Notes: a model not told the origin generated them from the sequence alone. A DNA stretch of 64,000 bases from Alphaproteobacteria bacterium (GCA_018823325.1 JAHJIJ010000034.1:213150-277149); one strand, 5' to 3'; numbered from the stretch's first letter, positions 8,512 to 17,772 are shown. Translations and numbers: made by a program.

Positions 8512-11331
8512 ATGAAAAATATTGTTCTGGGCGCAAGTCGCGCCGCGATTGCTGCTGCGCTTTTTCTGCCCGCCATTGCGCAGGCGGGGACGATCCAGGG
8601 CTCGGTGACGGATGACAGCGGCACGCGCGCGCTCCAGAGCGCCCAGCTGCGCATTGTTGAGCTCGATCGCGTCGCGGAAGCAGGCCGCGACGGCCGCTTC
8701 GTCTTCAACGACGTGCCTGCCGGGACCTACACGATCGAAGTCCGCTACGTGGGCGCCGAGACGGCAACGGTCACCGTGGCCGTGCCGGAGACTGGAACCG
8801 TTGCGCAGAATTTCGCGCTGGTCGGCCAGGGCGCGGCCGACGTGCTGGTGCTTGGCCTTGCTGCCAATCAGGCGTCCTCGCTCTCGCGTCAGCGCGCCGC
8901 TGACGGCGTGGAAAGCGTGTTGACGCGCGACGCCATCGGCCAGTTCCCCGACCAGAACGTCGCGGAATCGCTGCGCCGCCTCCCCGGTGTGAACATTCTG
9001 AACGATCAAGGCGAGGGCCGCTTCGTTTCGATCCGTGGTCTCGACCCTGAGCTGAACGCCGCCTCGGTCAATGGCGTGCGTCTGCCTGCCCCGGAATCGG
9101 ACGTGCGCTCGGTCGCGCTCGACGTGATCAGCTCGGACGTGATCGAATCCATCGAGGTGAAGAAGTCGCTGACGCCGGACATGGACGCCGACACCATCGG
9201 CGCCTCGGTCGAGATCAACACCACCAGTGCGTTCGACCGCAAGCGTGACCTCTTCGGCGTGAAGGCCGAGGGCAGCTACAACGACCTGACCGACACCCTC
9301 TCGCCCAAGGGCAGCGTGGATTTCTCCACCCGCGTGACCGACGATTTCGGCATCGCCGGCGGCCTCTCCTATTACAACCGCACCTTCGCCACCAACAATG
9401 TCGAGATGGATGGCTGGGACGAGGACGATGGTCTCGTCTATGCCGACACGGTCGAATATCGCGACTATGACGTGGAGCGCGAGCGGATCAGCGGCTCGCT
9501 CTCATTCGACTTCCGGGCGAGCGATTCGACCACGCTTTATGCGCGCGGCCTCTACAGCCAGTTCGACGACCACGAATATCGTCGTCGCCTGATCTTCGAA
9601 ATGGAAGAAGGCCCGAGCAGCGGCACCGGCAACAGCGCCGGCTTCTCATCCGAGGACGAGGACCAGGAAATCGCCGTCCAACGCGATCTCAAGGACCGCT
9701 TCGAGCGCCAGCGCATCATGAGCCTGACGATGGGCGGCGAAACGGTGAGCGGCCCGTGGACGCTGACCTATTCCGGCAGCTGGGCCAAATCGACCGAGCG
9801 CGAGAACGGCTCGATCGATCCGGTCGTCTTCGAGCGCAAGTTCGAGAATGGCGACGATTTCGGCGTGATCTTCGACTACGCCGACGAGAAGCGCCCGGCC
9901 TATTCGATCACCAGCGGGCAGGCCGCATTCCTCGACCCCAGCGAATATGAATTCGACGAGCTCGAGCGCACCACGCTCTCCGACGCGAAGGACGAAGAGT
10001 TCGCTCTCAAGGCCGATGTCGCGCACAAGTTCGCCATGGTCGGCGGCGAGTTCACCGTACAGGCGGGCGCCAAGGCGCGCTGGCGCTCGAAGAGCTACAA
10101 CGCTCAGGTGGACGTGTATGACGGCTTTGAGGACGATCTGACGCTGGCGGACTTTGAAGGCGAACAGGATTATGACCTGGCCGACATCAACCCGGTGGTG
10201 TCCAAGACCAGCTTCGGTTCTTTCTACAACAGCAACAGCGGCGGCTTTGAGCTCAACCCGCTCGACACGCTCGAGAAATCGGCCGAATCCGACTATGGCG
10301 TCGATGAGGACGTGATTGCCGGCTATCTGCTCGGTCGCTGGGACTCCTCCACGTTGCGCGTCATCGCAGGCGTCCGCGTCGAGCACACGAAGAACAAGAT
10401 CTCCGGCAACATCCTCACCTTCATCCCCGAAGAGGAAGACGATGAGGGCGAGGTCATCCAGGAAGAAGGCATCGACGTTACGACCCAGCGGTTCGAGCGT
10501 AGCTACACCGATTGGCTGCCCAGCTTCACGGTGCGCTACGAGCCGATGCGCAATCTCGTTTTCCGCGTTGGCGGCTCGCGCAGCCTCGTGCGGCCCAAGC
10601 TTTCCAGCCTCGCGCCGCGCGCACTGATCGAGGATAATGAGGGCGAGTTCGGCAATCCGCAGCTGGAGCCCTACAAGTCCTGGAACCTCGACCTTTCTGC
10701 CGAATATTATTTCAGCAGCAACGGCGCGCTTTCTGCCGGCTTCTTCCTCAAGGACATCGAGAATTACATCGTCGAGCAGACCGTCGAGGACGTGGTCTAT
10801 AATGGCGTGACGCTGGATGAAGGCACCACCTTCATCAATGGCGAGACCGCCAAGGTGCGCGGTTTCGAGCTGAGCTACAGCCAGCTCTTCGATTTCCTGC
10901 CTGCCCCGCTGGATGGCCTGCTCGCGCAGGTGAGCTACACCTATACGGACGCAACCGGCACCATCCTGACCGATGGCGACATCACCGATCCGCGCATGAT
11001 TGGCCTCCCCTCTTCCTCCAAGCACACGCTGAACGCCGTGCTGGGCTATGAGAAGGGCCCGATTTCCTTCCGCGCCGCGGGCACCTATCGCGACAAATAT
11101 GTCGATGAGGTTGGCGGCACCGCGGAGGAAGACCGCTGGGTTGCCGATCACTTCCAGCTCGACCTCTCGGCCAAATATCGCGTGACCGAAGGCATCCGAC
11201 TGTTCGCGGAATGGATCAACGTAACGAACGCGCCTTACTTCGCTTACCAGAATTTCGAGAGCCGGCGGCGTCTTCTGCAATATGAGGACTATAGCTGGAC
11301 CGCGAAATTCGGCGTGTCGGTGAACTTCTGA
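8512..11331 (+). CDS. TonB-dependent receptor with N-terminal carboxypeptidase-regulatory-like domain
   Basis: This 939-residue outer-membrane protein has a signal peptide (cleavage after AIAQA), a beta-sandwich CarboxypepD_reg-like domain (about residues 25-105), a plug domain (VLTRDAIGQFPDQNVAESLRR, then SIRGLDPELN) and a 22-strand barrel ending in an aromatic Phe (GVSVNF). It resembles the large TonB-receptor subfamily expanded in Caulobacter, Xanthomonas and sphingomonads. Its stop overlaps the phytase start (TGATG), so the likely ligand is an inositol phosphate, its metal complex, or a product of phytate hydrolysis. That substrate is inferred only from the neighbour. AGGGGAG provides the ribosome site. 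Confidence 0.93.
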   Translation: MKNIVLGASRAAIAAALFLPAIAQAGTIQGSVTDDSGTRALQSAQLRIVELDRVAEAGRDGRFVFNDVPAGTYTIEVRYVGAETATVTVAVPETGTVAQNFALVGQGAADVLVLGLAANQASSLSRQRAADGVESVLTRDAIGQFPDQNVAESLRRLPGVNILNDQGEGRFVSIRGLDPELNAASVNGVRLPAPESDVRSVALDVISSDVIESIEVKKSLTPDMDADTIGASVEINTTSAFDRKRDLFGVKAEGSYNDLTDTLSPKGSVDFSTRVTDDFGIAGGLSYYNRTFATNNVEMDGWDEDDGLVYADTVEYRDYDVERERISGSLSFDFRASDSTTLYARGLYSQFDDHEYRRRLIFEMEEGPSSGTGNSAGFSSEDEDQEIAVQRDLKDRFERQRIMSLTMGGETVSGPWTLTYSGSWAKSTERENGSIDPVVFERKFENGDDFGVIFDYADEKRPAYSITSGQAAFLDPSEYEFDELERTTLSDAKDEEFALKADVAHKFAMVGGEFTVQAGAKARWRSKSYNAQVDVYDGFEDDLTLADFEGEQDYDLADINPVVSKTSFGSFYNSNSGGFELNPLDTLEKSAESDYGVDEDVIAGYLLGRWDSSTLRVIAGVRVEHTKNKISGNILTFIPEEEDDEGEVIQEEGIDVTTQRFERSYTDWLPSFTVRYEPMRNLVFRVGGSRSLVRPKLSSLAPRALIEDNEGEFGNPQLEPYKSWNLDLSAEYYFSSNGALSAGFFLKDIENYIVEQTVEDVVYNGVTLDEGTTFINGETAKVRGFELSYSQLFDFLPAPLDGLLAQVSYTYTDATGTILTDGDITDPRMIGLPSSSKHTLNAVLGYEKGPISFRAAGTYRDKYVDEVGGTAEEDRWVADHFQLDLSAKYRVTEGIRLFAEWINVTNAPYFAYQNFESRRRLLQYEDYSWTAKFGVSVNF

Positions 11332-12407
11332 TGACGGTGCGTCTCAGTGCTCTTGCGCTTCTTGGTTCCACGCTCGCGCTTGGCGCCTGCGCCGAACGCG
11401 AGCTGCCCATCGAGGTGCGGATCGCCAATGCCGATCCGGCTATGTCCGTCACGGCGCGGGGCGAGACCGAGCCGGTCGGCACGAACAATGCCGATGCGGC
11501 TGACGATCCGGCAATCTGGCGTAATGCCGCGAATCCGGCCGCGAGCCTCATCGTGGGGACGGACAAGAAGGCCGGCCTGCATGTCTATGGGCTGGATGGC
11601 CGCTCGCGGCATTTCCTCGATGCGGGGCAGGTCAACAATGTCGACCTGCGCGACAATGTGACGATCAATGGCGCGCCGGGCATTCTGGTTGTGGCGAGTG
11701 ACCGCAACGATCCACGGCAGGCGAAGCTGGCGCTGTTCCGCCTCGATCCGGCGACGGCCCAGTTGACCTCGCTGGGCACCGTGCCGGCGGGCGCGGGCGA
11801 AGCCTATGGCGTCTGCCTTGCGCAGCAGGATGACGGGCGCGTGCATGCCTTCATCGTGGTGAAGGATGGCACCATCAACCAGATCGCGCTCGACACGGCG
11901 GGCACGACCGTATCCGGCCAGACCGTCCGCAGCATGAAGCTTGGCACCCAGTCGGAAGGCTGCGTTGTCGATGAACGCACCGACACGCTCTATGTGGCGG
12001 AGGAAGATGTCGGCCTGTGGCGCTTTGACGCGAAGGCAGACGGCGCGACGGTGCCGCACAAGATCGCGGCGGCGGATGGCAAGGCCATCGTTGCCGATGC
12101 CGAAGGCGTGGCGCTTGCGCCCATCGGAGCCAATGGCGGCTATGTCATCGTCTCCAGCCAAGGAGACAATGCCTATACGCTCTACAGCCTGCCCGATGAG
12201 CGCTATGTCGGCCGCTTCCGCATCGTGGATGGCGCAATCGGCGGGGCCGAGGAAACCGACGGCATCGAGCTGGCGCTGGGCGATTTCGGGGCGCAGTTCC
12301 CCGGCGGCCTGTTCATTGCGCAGGATGGCGAGAATGGCGCGGCAGCGCAGAACTTCAAGCTGGTGGCGTGGGCCGATATCGTCGCGGCGATGAAGTTGGC
12401 CGACTGA
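11331..12407 (+). CDS. Beta-propeller phytase, lipoprotein
   Basis: This 358-residue protein has a lipoprotein signal with lipobox LGAC (Cys20) and then a beta-propeller phytase domain. Family signatures are ADDPAIW near residue 60, the VGTDKKAGLHVYGLDG strand, and the late EETDGIEL segment. Such enzymes are calcium-dependent and release phosphate from phytate (myo-inositol hexakisphosphate). The lipobox suggests membrane anchoring rather than free secretion. Translational overlap with the TonB receptor gene supports one uptake unit: hydrolysis at the surface or in the periplasm together with receptor-driven import. Confidence 0.9.
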   Translation: MTVRLSALALLGSTLALGACAERELPIEVRIANADPAMSVTARGETEPVGTNNADAADDPAIWRNAANPAASLIVGTDKKAGLHVYGLDGRSRHFLDAGQVNNVDLRDNVTINGAPGILVVASDRNDPRQAKLALFRLDPATAQLTSLGTVPAGAGEAYGVCLAQQDDGRVHAFIVVKDGTINQIALDTAGTTVSGQTVRSMKLGTQSEGCVVDERTDTLYVAEEDVGLWRFDAKADGATVPHKIAAADGKAIVADAEGVALAPIGANGGYVIVSSQGDNAYTLYSLPDERYVGRFRIVDGAIGGAEETDGIELALGDFGAQFPGGLFIAQDGENGAAAQNFKLVAWADIVAAMKLAD

Positions 12408-12432
12408 AGCCTACTGCCGACATAATTAGATT

Positions 12433-12525
12433 CCCGTCCGCCCTGAGCTTGTCGAAGGGCTGCTTTTCTTTCTCTCGGACGAAGAAGAAGCAGGACAGCC
12501 CTTCGACAAGCTCAAGGCGAACGGG
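12433..12525. repeat. Palindromic intergenic repeat (CTTGTCGAAGGGC type)
   Basis: The arms 12433-12462 and 12496-12525 are near-perfect inverted copies sharing CTTGTCGAAGGGCTG, with a 33-bp centre. The sequence lies between the convergent phytase and queF genes and would form a long hairpin in either transcript. It resembles the REP-like elements common between genes in sphingomonads. Confidence 0.8.
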
Positions 12526-12567
12526 GATTCAAACCGGGACCAACAGGTATTATCTGAAGGGTGGCGT

Positions 12568-13014
12568 TTAGCCCCGGCCGCGATAGCCGGGGACATCCTG
12601 ATCCGGGAGCCACACGCCCTCGACGGGCGGACCGGATTGCCAGAACACATCGATGGGGATGCCCCCGCGCGGATACCAATAGCCGCCGATGCGCAGCCAG
12701 ACCGGCTGCATTTCCGTGACCAGCCGCTCGCCGATGCCAACCGTGCAATCCTCATGGAACGCCGCATGGTTGCGGAAACTGCCGAGGAAGAGCTTGAGCG
12801 ACTTGGATTCGACGATCGTCTCGCCCGGCACATAATCGATGACGATATGCGCGAAATCGGGCTGGCCGGTCACCGGGCACAGCGACGTGAACTCCGGCGC
12901 CGTGAAGCGCACGAGATAGGGGCGCCCCGTCCGTGGATTGGGCACATAATCGAGCACGGCGTCTTCCGGGCTAGCCGGAAGGCCACTTGTTTGACCGAGA
13001 TGCTTGAGTGTCAT
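12568..13014 (-). CDS. queF: NADPH-dependent 7-cyano-7-deazaguanine reductase QueF
   Basis: This 148-residue protein of the short, unimodular QueF type has the catalytic Cys46 ([12 protein letters not shown], with Asp53) and the NADPH-binding ESKSLK motif at residues 69-74. It reduces preQ0 to preQ1 in queuosine biosynthesis. The ATG at 13014 (MTLKHLGQ) gives the normal family length; an upstream extension in frame has no homologous look. No other que gene is in the window. It is transcribed divergently from sseA. Confidence 0.95.
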   Translation of the reverse strand: MTLKHLGQTSGLPASPEDAVLDYVPNPRTGRPYLVRFTAPEFTSLCPVTGQPDFAHIVIDYVPGETIVESKSLKLFLGSFRNHAAFHEDCTVGIGERLVTEMQPVWLRIGGYWYPRGGIPIDVFWQSGPPVEGVWLPDQDVPGYRGRG

Positions 13015-13091
13015 GGCCTGCGCCTTAATATGATTCGCTCCCGGCGCGAACCCCTTTGCGCCAATGACCCACCCGAAGGACGCGCTTCTCC

Positions 13092-13937
13092 ATGGACATG
13101 CTGGTTTCAACTGATTGGCTCGCGGACGAGCTTGGCGCGCCGGACCTCAAGATCGTCGATGCCACGGCCTTCCTGCCCGGCACGCCGCGTGACCCGCGGG
13201 CGGAGTATCGGCAAGCGCATATTCCCGGCGCGCTGTATCTCGACCTCTCGACACTGAACGACCCGGATGATCCGCGCCCCGCAACCGTGCCGACCGACAC
13301 GCAGTTTGCCGCGCGCATGACGGCGCTCGGCATCGGGCGGGACGACCGGATCATCGTCTATGACAACAGCCCGCTCAGCAGCGCGGGGCGGGCATGGTGG
13401 CTCTTCCGCATCTTTGGCGCGCGCAAGCTGGCCATTCTCGATGGCGGGCTGGCGCGCTGGACCGCCGAGGGCCGTGCCACCGAGGCCGGGGAAGCGGCCC
13501 CGGTGACTGGCGCGGATTTTCAGGGAAAGCGCGATGATGCGGCGATCGCCAGCAAGGGCGATGTGCTCGCCAATCTGGAAAGTTGCGCCGCGCAAGTCGT
13601 CGATGCGCGCAGTGCCGATCGGTTCCGGGGGGAGGCCGCCGAGCCGCGCCCCGGTATGGCGGAAGGGCACATCCCCGGCTCGGCCAATCTGCCGTCCAAC
13701 CTGCTGCTCGACGAGCAGGGCCGCTGGAAGCGCGGGGACGCGCTGCGGCAGGCCTTTGCGGAAGCGGGCGTCGACCTCGACAAGCCGCTCATCATGAGCT
13801 GCGGCAGCGGCGTGACGGCCTGTAACCTGCTGTTCGGTGCGGCGCTGCTCGGCAAGGAGGATGTGCGCATCTATGATGGCAGCTGGTCCGAATGGGGCGC
13901 CGATCCCGCCACACCCAAGGCGGTTGGCCCGGCATGA
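13092..13937 (+). CDS. sseA: 3-mercaptopyruvate sulfurtransferase (tandem rhodanese)
   Basis: This 281-residue protein has two rhodanese domains. The active loop in the second is CGSGVTA with Cys237, the signature of mercaptopyruvate sulfurtransferases rather than thiosulfate sulfurtransferases. It moves sulfane sulfur from 3-mercaptopyruvate to thiol or cyanide acceptors. The stop overlaps the metC start (ATGA at 13934-13937), placing it in a two-gene sulfur amino-acid operon. Confidence 0.93.
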   Translation: MDMLVSTDWLADELGAPDLKIVDATAFLPGTPRDPRAEYRQAHIPGALYLDLSTLNDPDDPRPATVPTDTQFAARMTALGIGRDDRIIVYDNSPLSSAGRAWWLFRIFGARKLAILDGGLARWTAEGRATEAGEAAPVTGADFQGKRDDAAIASKGDVLANLESCAAQVVDARSADRFRGEAAEPRPGMAEGHIPGSANLPSNLLLDEQGRWKRGDALRQAFAEAGVDLDKPLIMSCGSGVTACNLLFGAALLGKEDVRIYDGSWSEWGADPATPKAVGPA

Positions 13938-15166
13938 GCAGCAAGCAAGGCGACGGGGCTCGCGACAAGCCGCTTGGCGACGGCACGCGGCTCGTGCAGG
14001 CGGGGCGCCGCACGGAATGGACCGGCATGCCCGGGCAGCCCGGCGGCATCGTCAATCCGCCGGTCTGGCGCGCCTCCACCATATTGTATGAAGACGTCGC
14101 CCATCTGCGCGGCGCCACCACGGCCGATCCACACAGGCTCTATTACGGGCGGCGTGGCGCGCCGACGGGCTGGGCGCTGGCCGAAGCCATCACGCAGATG
14201 GAAGCCGAGGCGGCCGGCACAATGCTCTACCCTTCCGGCGTGGCGGCCATCGCCGGCGCGCTGCTCGCCGTGCTGAAACCCGGCGACGAACTGCTGATGG
14301 TGGACAGCGTCTATGGCCCCACCCGCGCGATGTGCGACGGGCTGCTGCGCGATTTCGGCGTGCGGACGATCTATTATGATCCCCTGATCGGCGCCGACAT
14401 TGCTGCCCTGTGTACCGATCAGACCCGCGCGATCTTTCTTGAAAGCCCCGGCAGCCTCACCTTTGAGGTGCAGGATGTCCCTGCCATTGTCGCCGTTGCC
14501 AAAGCGCGCGGCATCGTGACGCTGATCGACAACACCTGGGCCACCCCGCTGCTGCTTCCGGCGCTGGGACTCGGCGTCGATGTCTCCATTCTCGCCTGCA
14601 CCAAATATCTGTGCGGCCACAGCGACGTCATGATGGGGTCGGTCAGCGCGAACGCCGCGCTCTGGCCGGCGATCCAGAAGCGCGGGCATATGCTCGGGCA
14701 GATGTCGAGCCCGGACGATGCCTGGCTCGTCCTGCGCGGCATGCGTACGCTCGCCGTGCGGCTCAAGCATCAGGGTGAAAGCGCGCTTGCCCTCGCGCGC
14801 TGGCTTGAGGAACGGCCCGAAGTTGCACGGGTGCTGCATCCCGCGCTGCCGTCCTGCCCCGGTCACGCGGCATGGGCCCGTGACTTCAGCGGAAGCGCGG
14901 GGCTTTTTGCATTCGCGCTTGGCAGCACCGACGACGCGGCGCGCGCGGCGTTCATCGATGCCCTGGCGCTCTTCGGCATTGGCTATAGCTGGGGCGGCTT
15001 TGAAAGTCTGGCGCTGCCGGTCGATCCCGCCAATCTGCGCACTGCGCAGAAATGGACCGACGAAGGCCTGCTCGTCCGCATCAATGTCGGTCTGGAAGAA
15101 CCCGCCGATCTTATCGCGGACCTCGATCGGGCCTTTGATCACTGGCGTGCTGCGCTGCGGAAGTAG
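13934..15166 (+). CDS. metC: Cystathionine beta-lyase (PLP-dependent)
   Basis: This 410-residue Cys/Met-metabolism PLP enzyme has the cofactor lysine at K224 (ACTKYLCGHSD) and the YYGRRGAPTGWALAEA segment near residue 70 typical of proteobacterial MetC. It cleaves cystathionine to homocysteine, pyruvate and ammonia. The ATG at 13934, overlapping the sseA stop, is preferred over one at 13892 lying inside sseA. MetC and related gamma-lyases are hard to separate by eye, but the pattern and length fit MetC best. Confidence 0.9.
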   Translation: MSSKQGDGARDKPLGDGTRLVQAGRRTEWTGMPGQPGGIVNPPVWRASTILYEDVAHLRGATTADPHRLYYGRRGAPTGWALAEAITQMEAEAAGTMLYPSGVAAIAGALLAVLKPGDELLMVDSVYGPTRAMCDGLLRDFGVRTIYYDPLIGADIAALCTDQTRAIFLESPGSLTFEVQDVPAIVAVAKARGIVTLIDNTWATPLLLPALGLGVDVSILACTKYLCGHSDVMMGSVSANAALWPAIQKRGHMLGQMSSPDDAWLVLRGMRTLAVRLKHQGESALALARWLEERPEVARVLHPALPSCPGHAAWARDFSGSAGLFAFALGSTDDAARAAFIDALALFGIGYSWGGFESLALPVDPANLRTAQKWTDEGLLVRINVGLEEPADLIADLDRAFDHWRAALRK

Positions 15167-15497
15167 AGTGCCTTGGCGCCTGTATCGGGGCTCGCACTGC
15201 ACCCATTTCGGGCTGCAGCCTGAAACAGCAGGAACGGCGCGACTGGCCAATCACCGCTGAAAACCGGTACTTACGCTACGTTTTCAGACAATCGCCGCCG
15301 TTGCGTCGCTGCAACACAAAATGAGATCGTGACACATATGTGTCTTTTTTCACTTGTGCGCCGCACAAGGCAGAGGCATCAAGACTGCGGCTTGCCGGTA
15401 AGTCGCTCGACCGCAGTCATGCGGTTCAAAAACGAAGCGATCGCCCGGCGCCGCAGGCAGGGACGATCGCATTTTTTATCTCGTTAAGGGGAATCCC
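15167..15497 (+). other. 331-bp gene-free region rich in hairpins (leader of the porin gene)
   Basis: No convincing ORF lies here. Stems visible by eye are: CTGAAAAC/GTTTTCAG (15257-15287), GTTGC/GCAAC (15300-15315), the palindrome GACACATATGTGTC followed by T6 (15331-15350), CTTGTGCG/CGCACAAG (15353-15369), GACTGCGG/CCGCAGTC (15383-15418), an alternative ACCGCA/TGCGGT (15410-15425) that competes with it, and a terminator-like stem at 15437-15489. The ribosome site AAGGGGA follows directly. This could be a structured 5-prime leader or a small RNA gene with its own terminator. Confidence 0.5.
15437..15489 (+). terminator. Terminator-like hairpin just before the porin ribosome site
   Basis: GCGATCG (15437-15443) pairs with CGATCGC (15474-15480), with GC-rich inner sequence that can extend the fold, and is followed by ATTTTTTAT. 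It ends 9 bases before the porin ATG, so it would be an attenuator for the porin or the end of an upstream small RNA. Confidence 0.6.
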
Positions 15498-16235
15498 ATG
15501 CGTAAGTCCATTCTGGGCCTCTCGGCCCTCGCTATTCTTGCCACTGCCACGCCTGCTCTCGCGCAGGATGATGCCAGCGGCCTGACCGTTTCCGGCTCCG
15601 CCACGCTCGTCTCCGATTACCGCTTCCGCGGTTTCTCGCAGACCAAGCAGAATGCTGCCGTTCAGGCCGGCATCACTGTCTCGCACGACAGCGGCTTCTA
15701 TTTCGGCACCTGGGGTTCGAACGTCGATTTCCCGGATCTCGATGGCGCAGGCAATGGCGCGACCGCTGAGGTCGACTTCTTCGCCGGCTACTCGACCGAT
15801 CTGGCGCCGGGCGTCTCGGTTGACTTCGGCCTGCTCTATTATCTGTACCCCAAGGACACCGTCATTGACGTGGCAACGGACTATTTCGAGCCCTATGTCA
15901 CGCTTTCCACGGAACTGGGTCCGGTTGGCCTTGCGCTCACCGCGAACTATGCCTGGAAGCAGGAAGCCCTCGGTGACAACGACTCCTTCTACCTGAAGGC
16001 CGCTCCGTCGCTCGCCATTCCGGGTACGCCGTTCTCTGTCGATGGTCACATCGGTTACGGTTCGAGCGACAGCTTCCTGGGCGGCGTTGACGGCGAAGTG
16101 TTCGACTGGTCGGCTGGCGTCAGCGCAAGCTGGCAGGCCCTGACCTTCGGCGTGCGCTATGTCGACACCGACGAACCCGGCCAGATCCGCGGCAGCGACG
16201 CTGCGGTGGTCTTCTCGCTCGGCGCTTCGTTCTGA
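15498..16235 (+). CDS. TorF-family putative porin (TIGR02001-like)
   Basis: This 245-residue protein has a signal peptide (cleavage after TPALAQ, about residue 23) and alternating beta-strand texture ending in Phe (VFSLGASF), typical of an outer-membrane barrel. The start of the mature protein, SGSATLVSDYRFRGFSQTKQNAAVQAG, is the signature of the TIGR02001 putative porins, whose substrate is unknown. In many proteobacteria this family is found beside glnK-amtB; here it lies 32 kb from the glnK-amtB pair. A complex leader precedes it and a good terminator follows. Confidence 0.88.
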   Translation: MRKSILGLSALAILATATPALAQDDASGLTVSGSATLVSDYRFRGFSQTKQNAAVQAGITVSHDSGFYFGTWGSNVDFPDLDGAGNGATAEVDFFAGYSTDLAPGVSVDFGLLYYLYPKDTVIDVATDYFEPYVTLSTELGPVGLALTANYAWKQEALGDNDSFYLKAAPSLAIPGTPFSVDGHIGYGSSDSFLGGVDGEVFDWSAGVSASWQALTFGVRYVDTDEPGQIRGSDAAVVFSLGASF

Positions 16236-16280
16236 TCGAATAAAATACAGCCGTCGCCGGGGGGTGGACGGCTGAAGGAA

Positions 16281-16310
16281 GGGGCTGCGGCATATGTCGC
16301 GGCCCCTTTT
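16281..16310 (+). terminator. Rho-independent terminator after the porin
   Basis: GGGGCTGC pairs with GCGGCCCC (one G-T wobble), followed by TTTTCTGTTT. A second hairpin, AGCCGTC/GACGGCT, lies just before it at 16249-16273. Confidence 0.8.
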
Positions 16311-16381
16311 CTGTTTCTATAGCTATCGCCCGATTTCGCCGATGAGCCGGTACAGGCTGGCGCTCCGGACCTATTCGGGAA

Positions 16382-17152
16382 TCAGTCGGCCGTGCCGCGT
16401 CGCGCCGTGATGATGCGAATGGTCGGTTCCAGCATCTGGCCCTTCATCACGCCGTCGCCCTTGGTCGGGCTGCGTGGCGCATCCCAGATCTCGCGAATGA
16501 CGTCCATGCCCTCGATCACGCGGCCAAAGGCGGCGAAGCCGGGCTGATCGTCGGTCGCGTCGAAGCCGCGCATGTCACCCACAATGATGAAAAAGTCCCC
16601 GGTCGCCGTGCCCGGCGCGCCCTGCGCCATGGAGATGACGCCTTCGATATGGCTGAGCCCGGTCTTGCTCGTCGGCTCGTGCGGCACGGGTTTGAGGATA
16701 CGCTTGGGATCGTTCTGCGTGCCGCCCTGAATGAAGCCGCCCGGTGTGCCATCCTCCCATTTGAACGAACGGTAGAAGGCCGTGCCGTCCAGCCGTTTGC
16801 CATCGACATAAGCGAGGAAATTGGCGGCGGTGACGGGTGCACGCTCCACCTCGATCGCCAGCGTGATCGGGCCGGCGCTGGTCGTCAGCACGACCGGCAC
16901 CGTCTCGTACACCTGTGCCATCACGGCTTCCCGCGCTTTAGCGGCCTCCTCCTCCGCCTTGCGCTGCGCCTCCGCCGCTTCTGCGGCGCGGGCCTCCTCA
17001 TCCGCCTTGGCCATGGCCTCGATTTCAGCCTCGATCTGGGCCTGAATTTCGGCTTCGGTTCGCTGGGCCTGAGCGGGCGCAGCGACAAAAGTGGCACCAG
17101 AGATCAGGGCAAAAGGCAGCAACAGCCGGCGAAGAGTCTTCAGGGCGGTCAT
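16382..17152 (-). CDS. Periplasmic cyclophilin-type peptidyl-prolyl isomerase
   Basis: This 256-residue protein has a signal peptide ending APAQAQ (about residue 30), then an Ala/Glu-rich helix of about 40 residues that looks like a coiled coil, then a cyclophilin domain (LTTSAGPITLAIEVERAPVTA onward, with FIQGGTQ). It catalyses proline cis-trans isomerisation, presumably on exported proteins. The helical linker between signal and domain is longer than in the basic PpiA form and may act as a tether or dimeriser. Divergent from crtZ. Confidence 0.88.
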   Translation of the reverse strand: MTALKTLRRLLLPFALISGATFVAAPAQAQRTEAEIQAQIEAEIEAMAKADEEARAAEAAEAQRKAEEEAAKAREAVMAQVYETVPVVLTTSAGPITLAIEVERAPVTAANFLAYVDGKRLDGTAFYRSFKWEDGTPGGFIQGGTQNDPKRILKPVPHEPTSKTGLSHIEGVISMAQGAPGTATGDFFIIVGDMRGFDATDDQPGFAAFGRVIEGMDVIREIWDAPRSPTKGDGVMKGQMLEPTIRIITARRGTAD

Positions 17153-17241
17153 GGCGCAATGCTAACCTGCGTCGGCGTGAAGAGACAAGTCATGCGTTTC
17201 GCTTCACAGCCTTGGCGGACAGGCCTATAGGCAGTGCCGCC

Positions 17242-17757
17242 ATGTCTTTCCTCGGCCTTGCCGCTCTCTTTCTGCTGACCGTCGCGCTGATGGAAGGCTT
17301 TGCCTATGTGATGCACCGCTGGGTGATGCACGGGCCGGGCTGGTTCCTGCACGCCAGCCACCATCGGCCACGCAAGGGCAATTGGGAGCTGAACGATCTC
17401 TATTTCGTGATCTTCGCGGCCCCTTCCATCCTGCTGCTGCTGGGCGGCGTGCAACTGGGCTGGGGCGACTGGGCGACGGCTATTGGGGCAGGTATCGCCG
17501 CTTATGGCGCCATCTATCTCGGCTTTCACGACATCATCGTGCATCAGCGGGTGAAGCACCGCTATGTCGCTCGCTCGCCCTATATGAAGCGCATCGTGCA
17601 GGCGCACCGGCTGCATCATGTCGTCGAAACGCGCGAGGGCAATGTGAGCTTCGGCTTCCTTGTCGCGCCCCGGCCCGAGGACCTGAAGCGCCAGCTCGCC
17701 AGCATGGAAACCGGACGCCTGAGGGACGCCAAGGGCGCGCCCGGCCAGCCCGGCTGA
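17242..17757 (+). CDS. crtZ: Beta-carotene hydroxylase CrtZ
   Basis: This 171-residue membrane protein has the four histidine boxes of the fatty-acid-hydroxylase superfamily: HRWVMH (25-30), HASHH (37-41), HDIIVH (96-101) and HRLHH (122-126), set among hydrophobic segments. CrtZ adds 3-hydroxyls to the beta-rings of beta-carotene, giving zeaxanthin, and in sphingomonads feeds nostoxanthin or astaxanthin-type pigments. The start at MSFLGL fits the family better than an in-frame ATG 30 bases upstream. No other carotenoid genes adjoin it. Confidence 0.94.
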   Translation: MSFLGLAALFLLTVALMEGFAYVMHRWVMHGPGWFLHASHHRPRKGNWELNDLYFVIFAAPSILLLLGGVQLGWGDWATAIGAGIAAYGAIYLGFHDIIVHQRVKHRYVARSPYMKRIVQAHRLHHVVETREGNVSFGFLVAPRPEDLKRQLASMETGRLRDAKGAPGQPG

Positions 17758-17772
17758 TCTTCCGCGCCAATC

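Noticed and set aside
9646..11280. 544-codon minus-strand frame inside the TonB receptor
   Set aside because: It is antisense shadow coding of a clear beta-barrel receptor.
13015..13091. SAM-II-type riboswitch upstream of sseA-metC
   Set aside because: The 77-bp divergent gap is too short and no pseudoknot-type pairing was seen.
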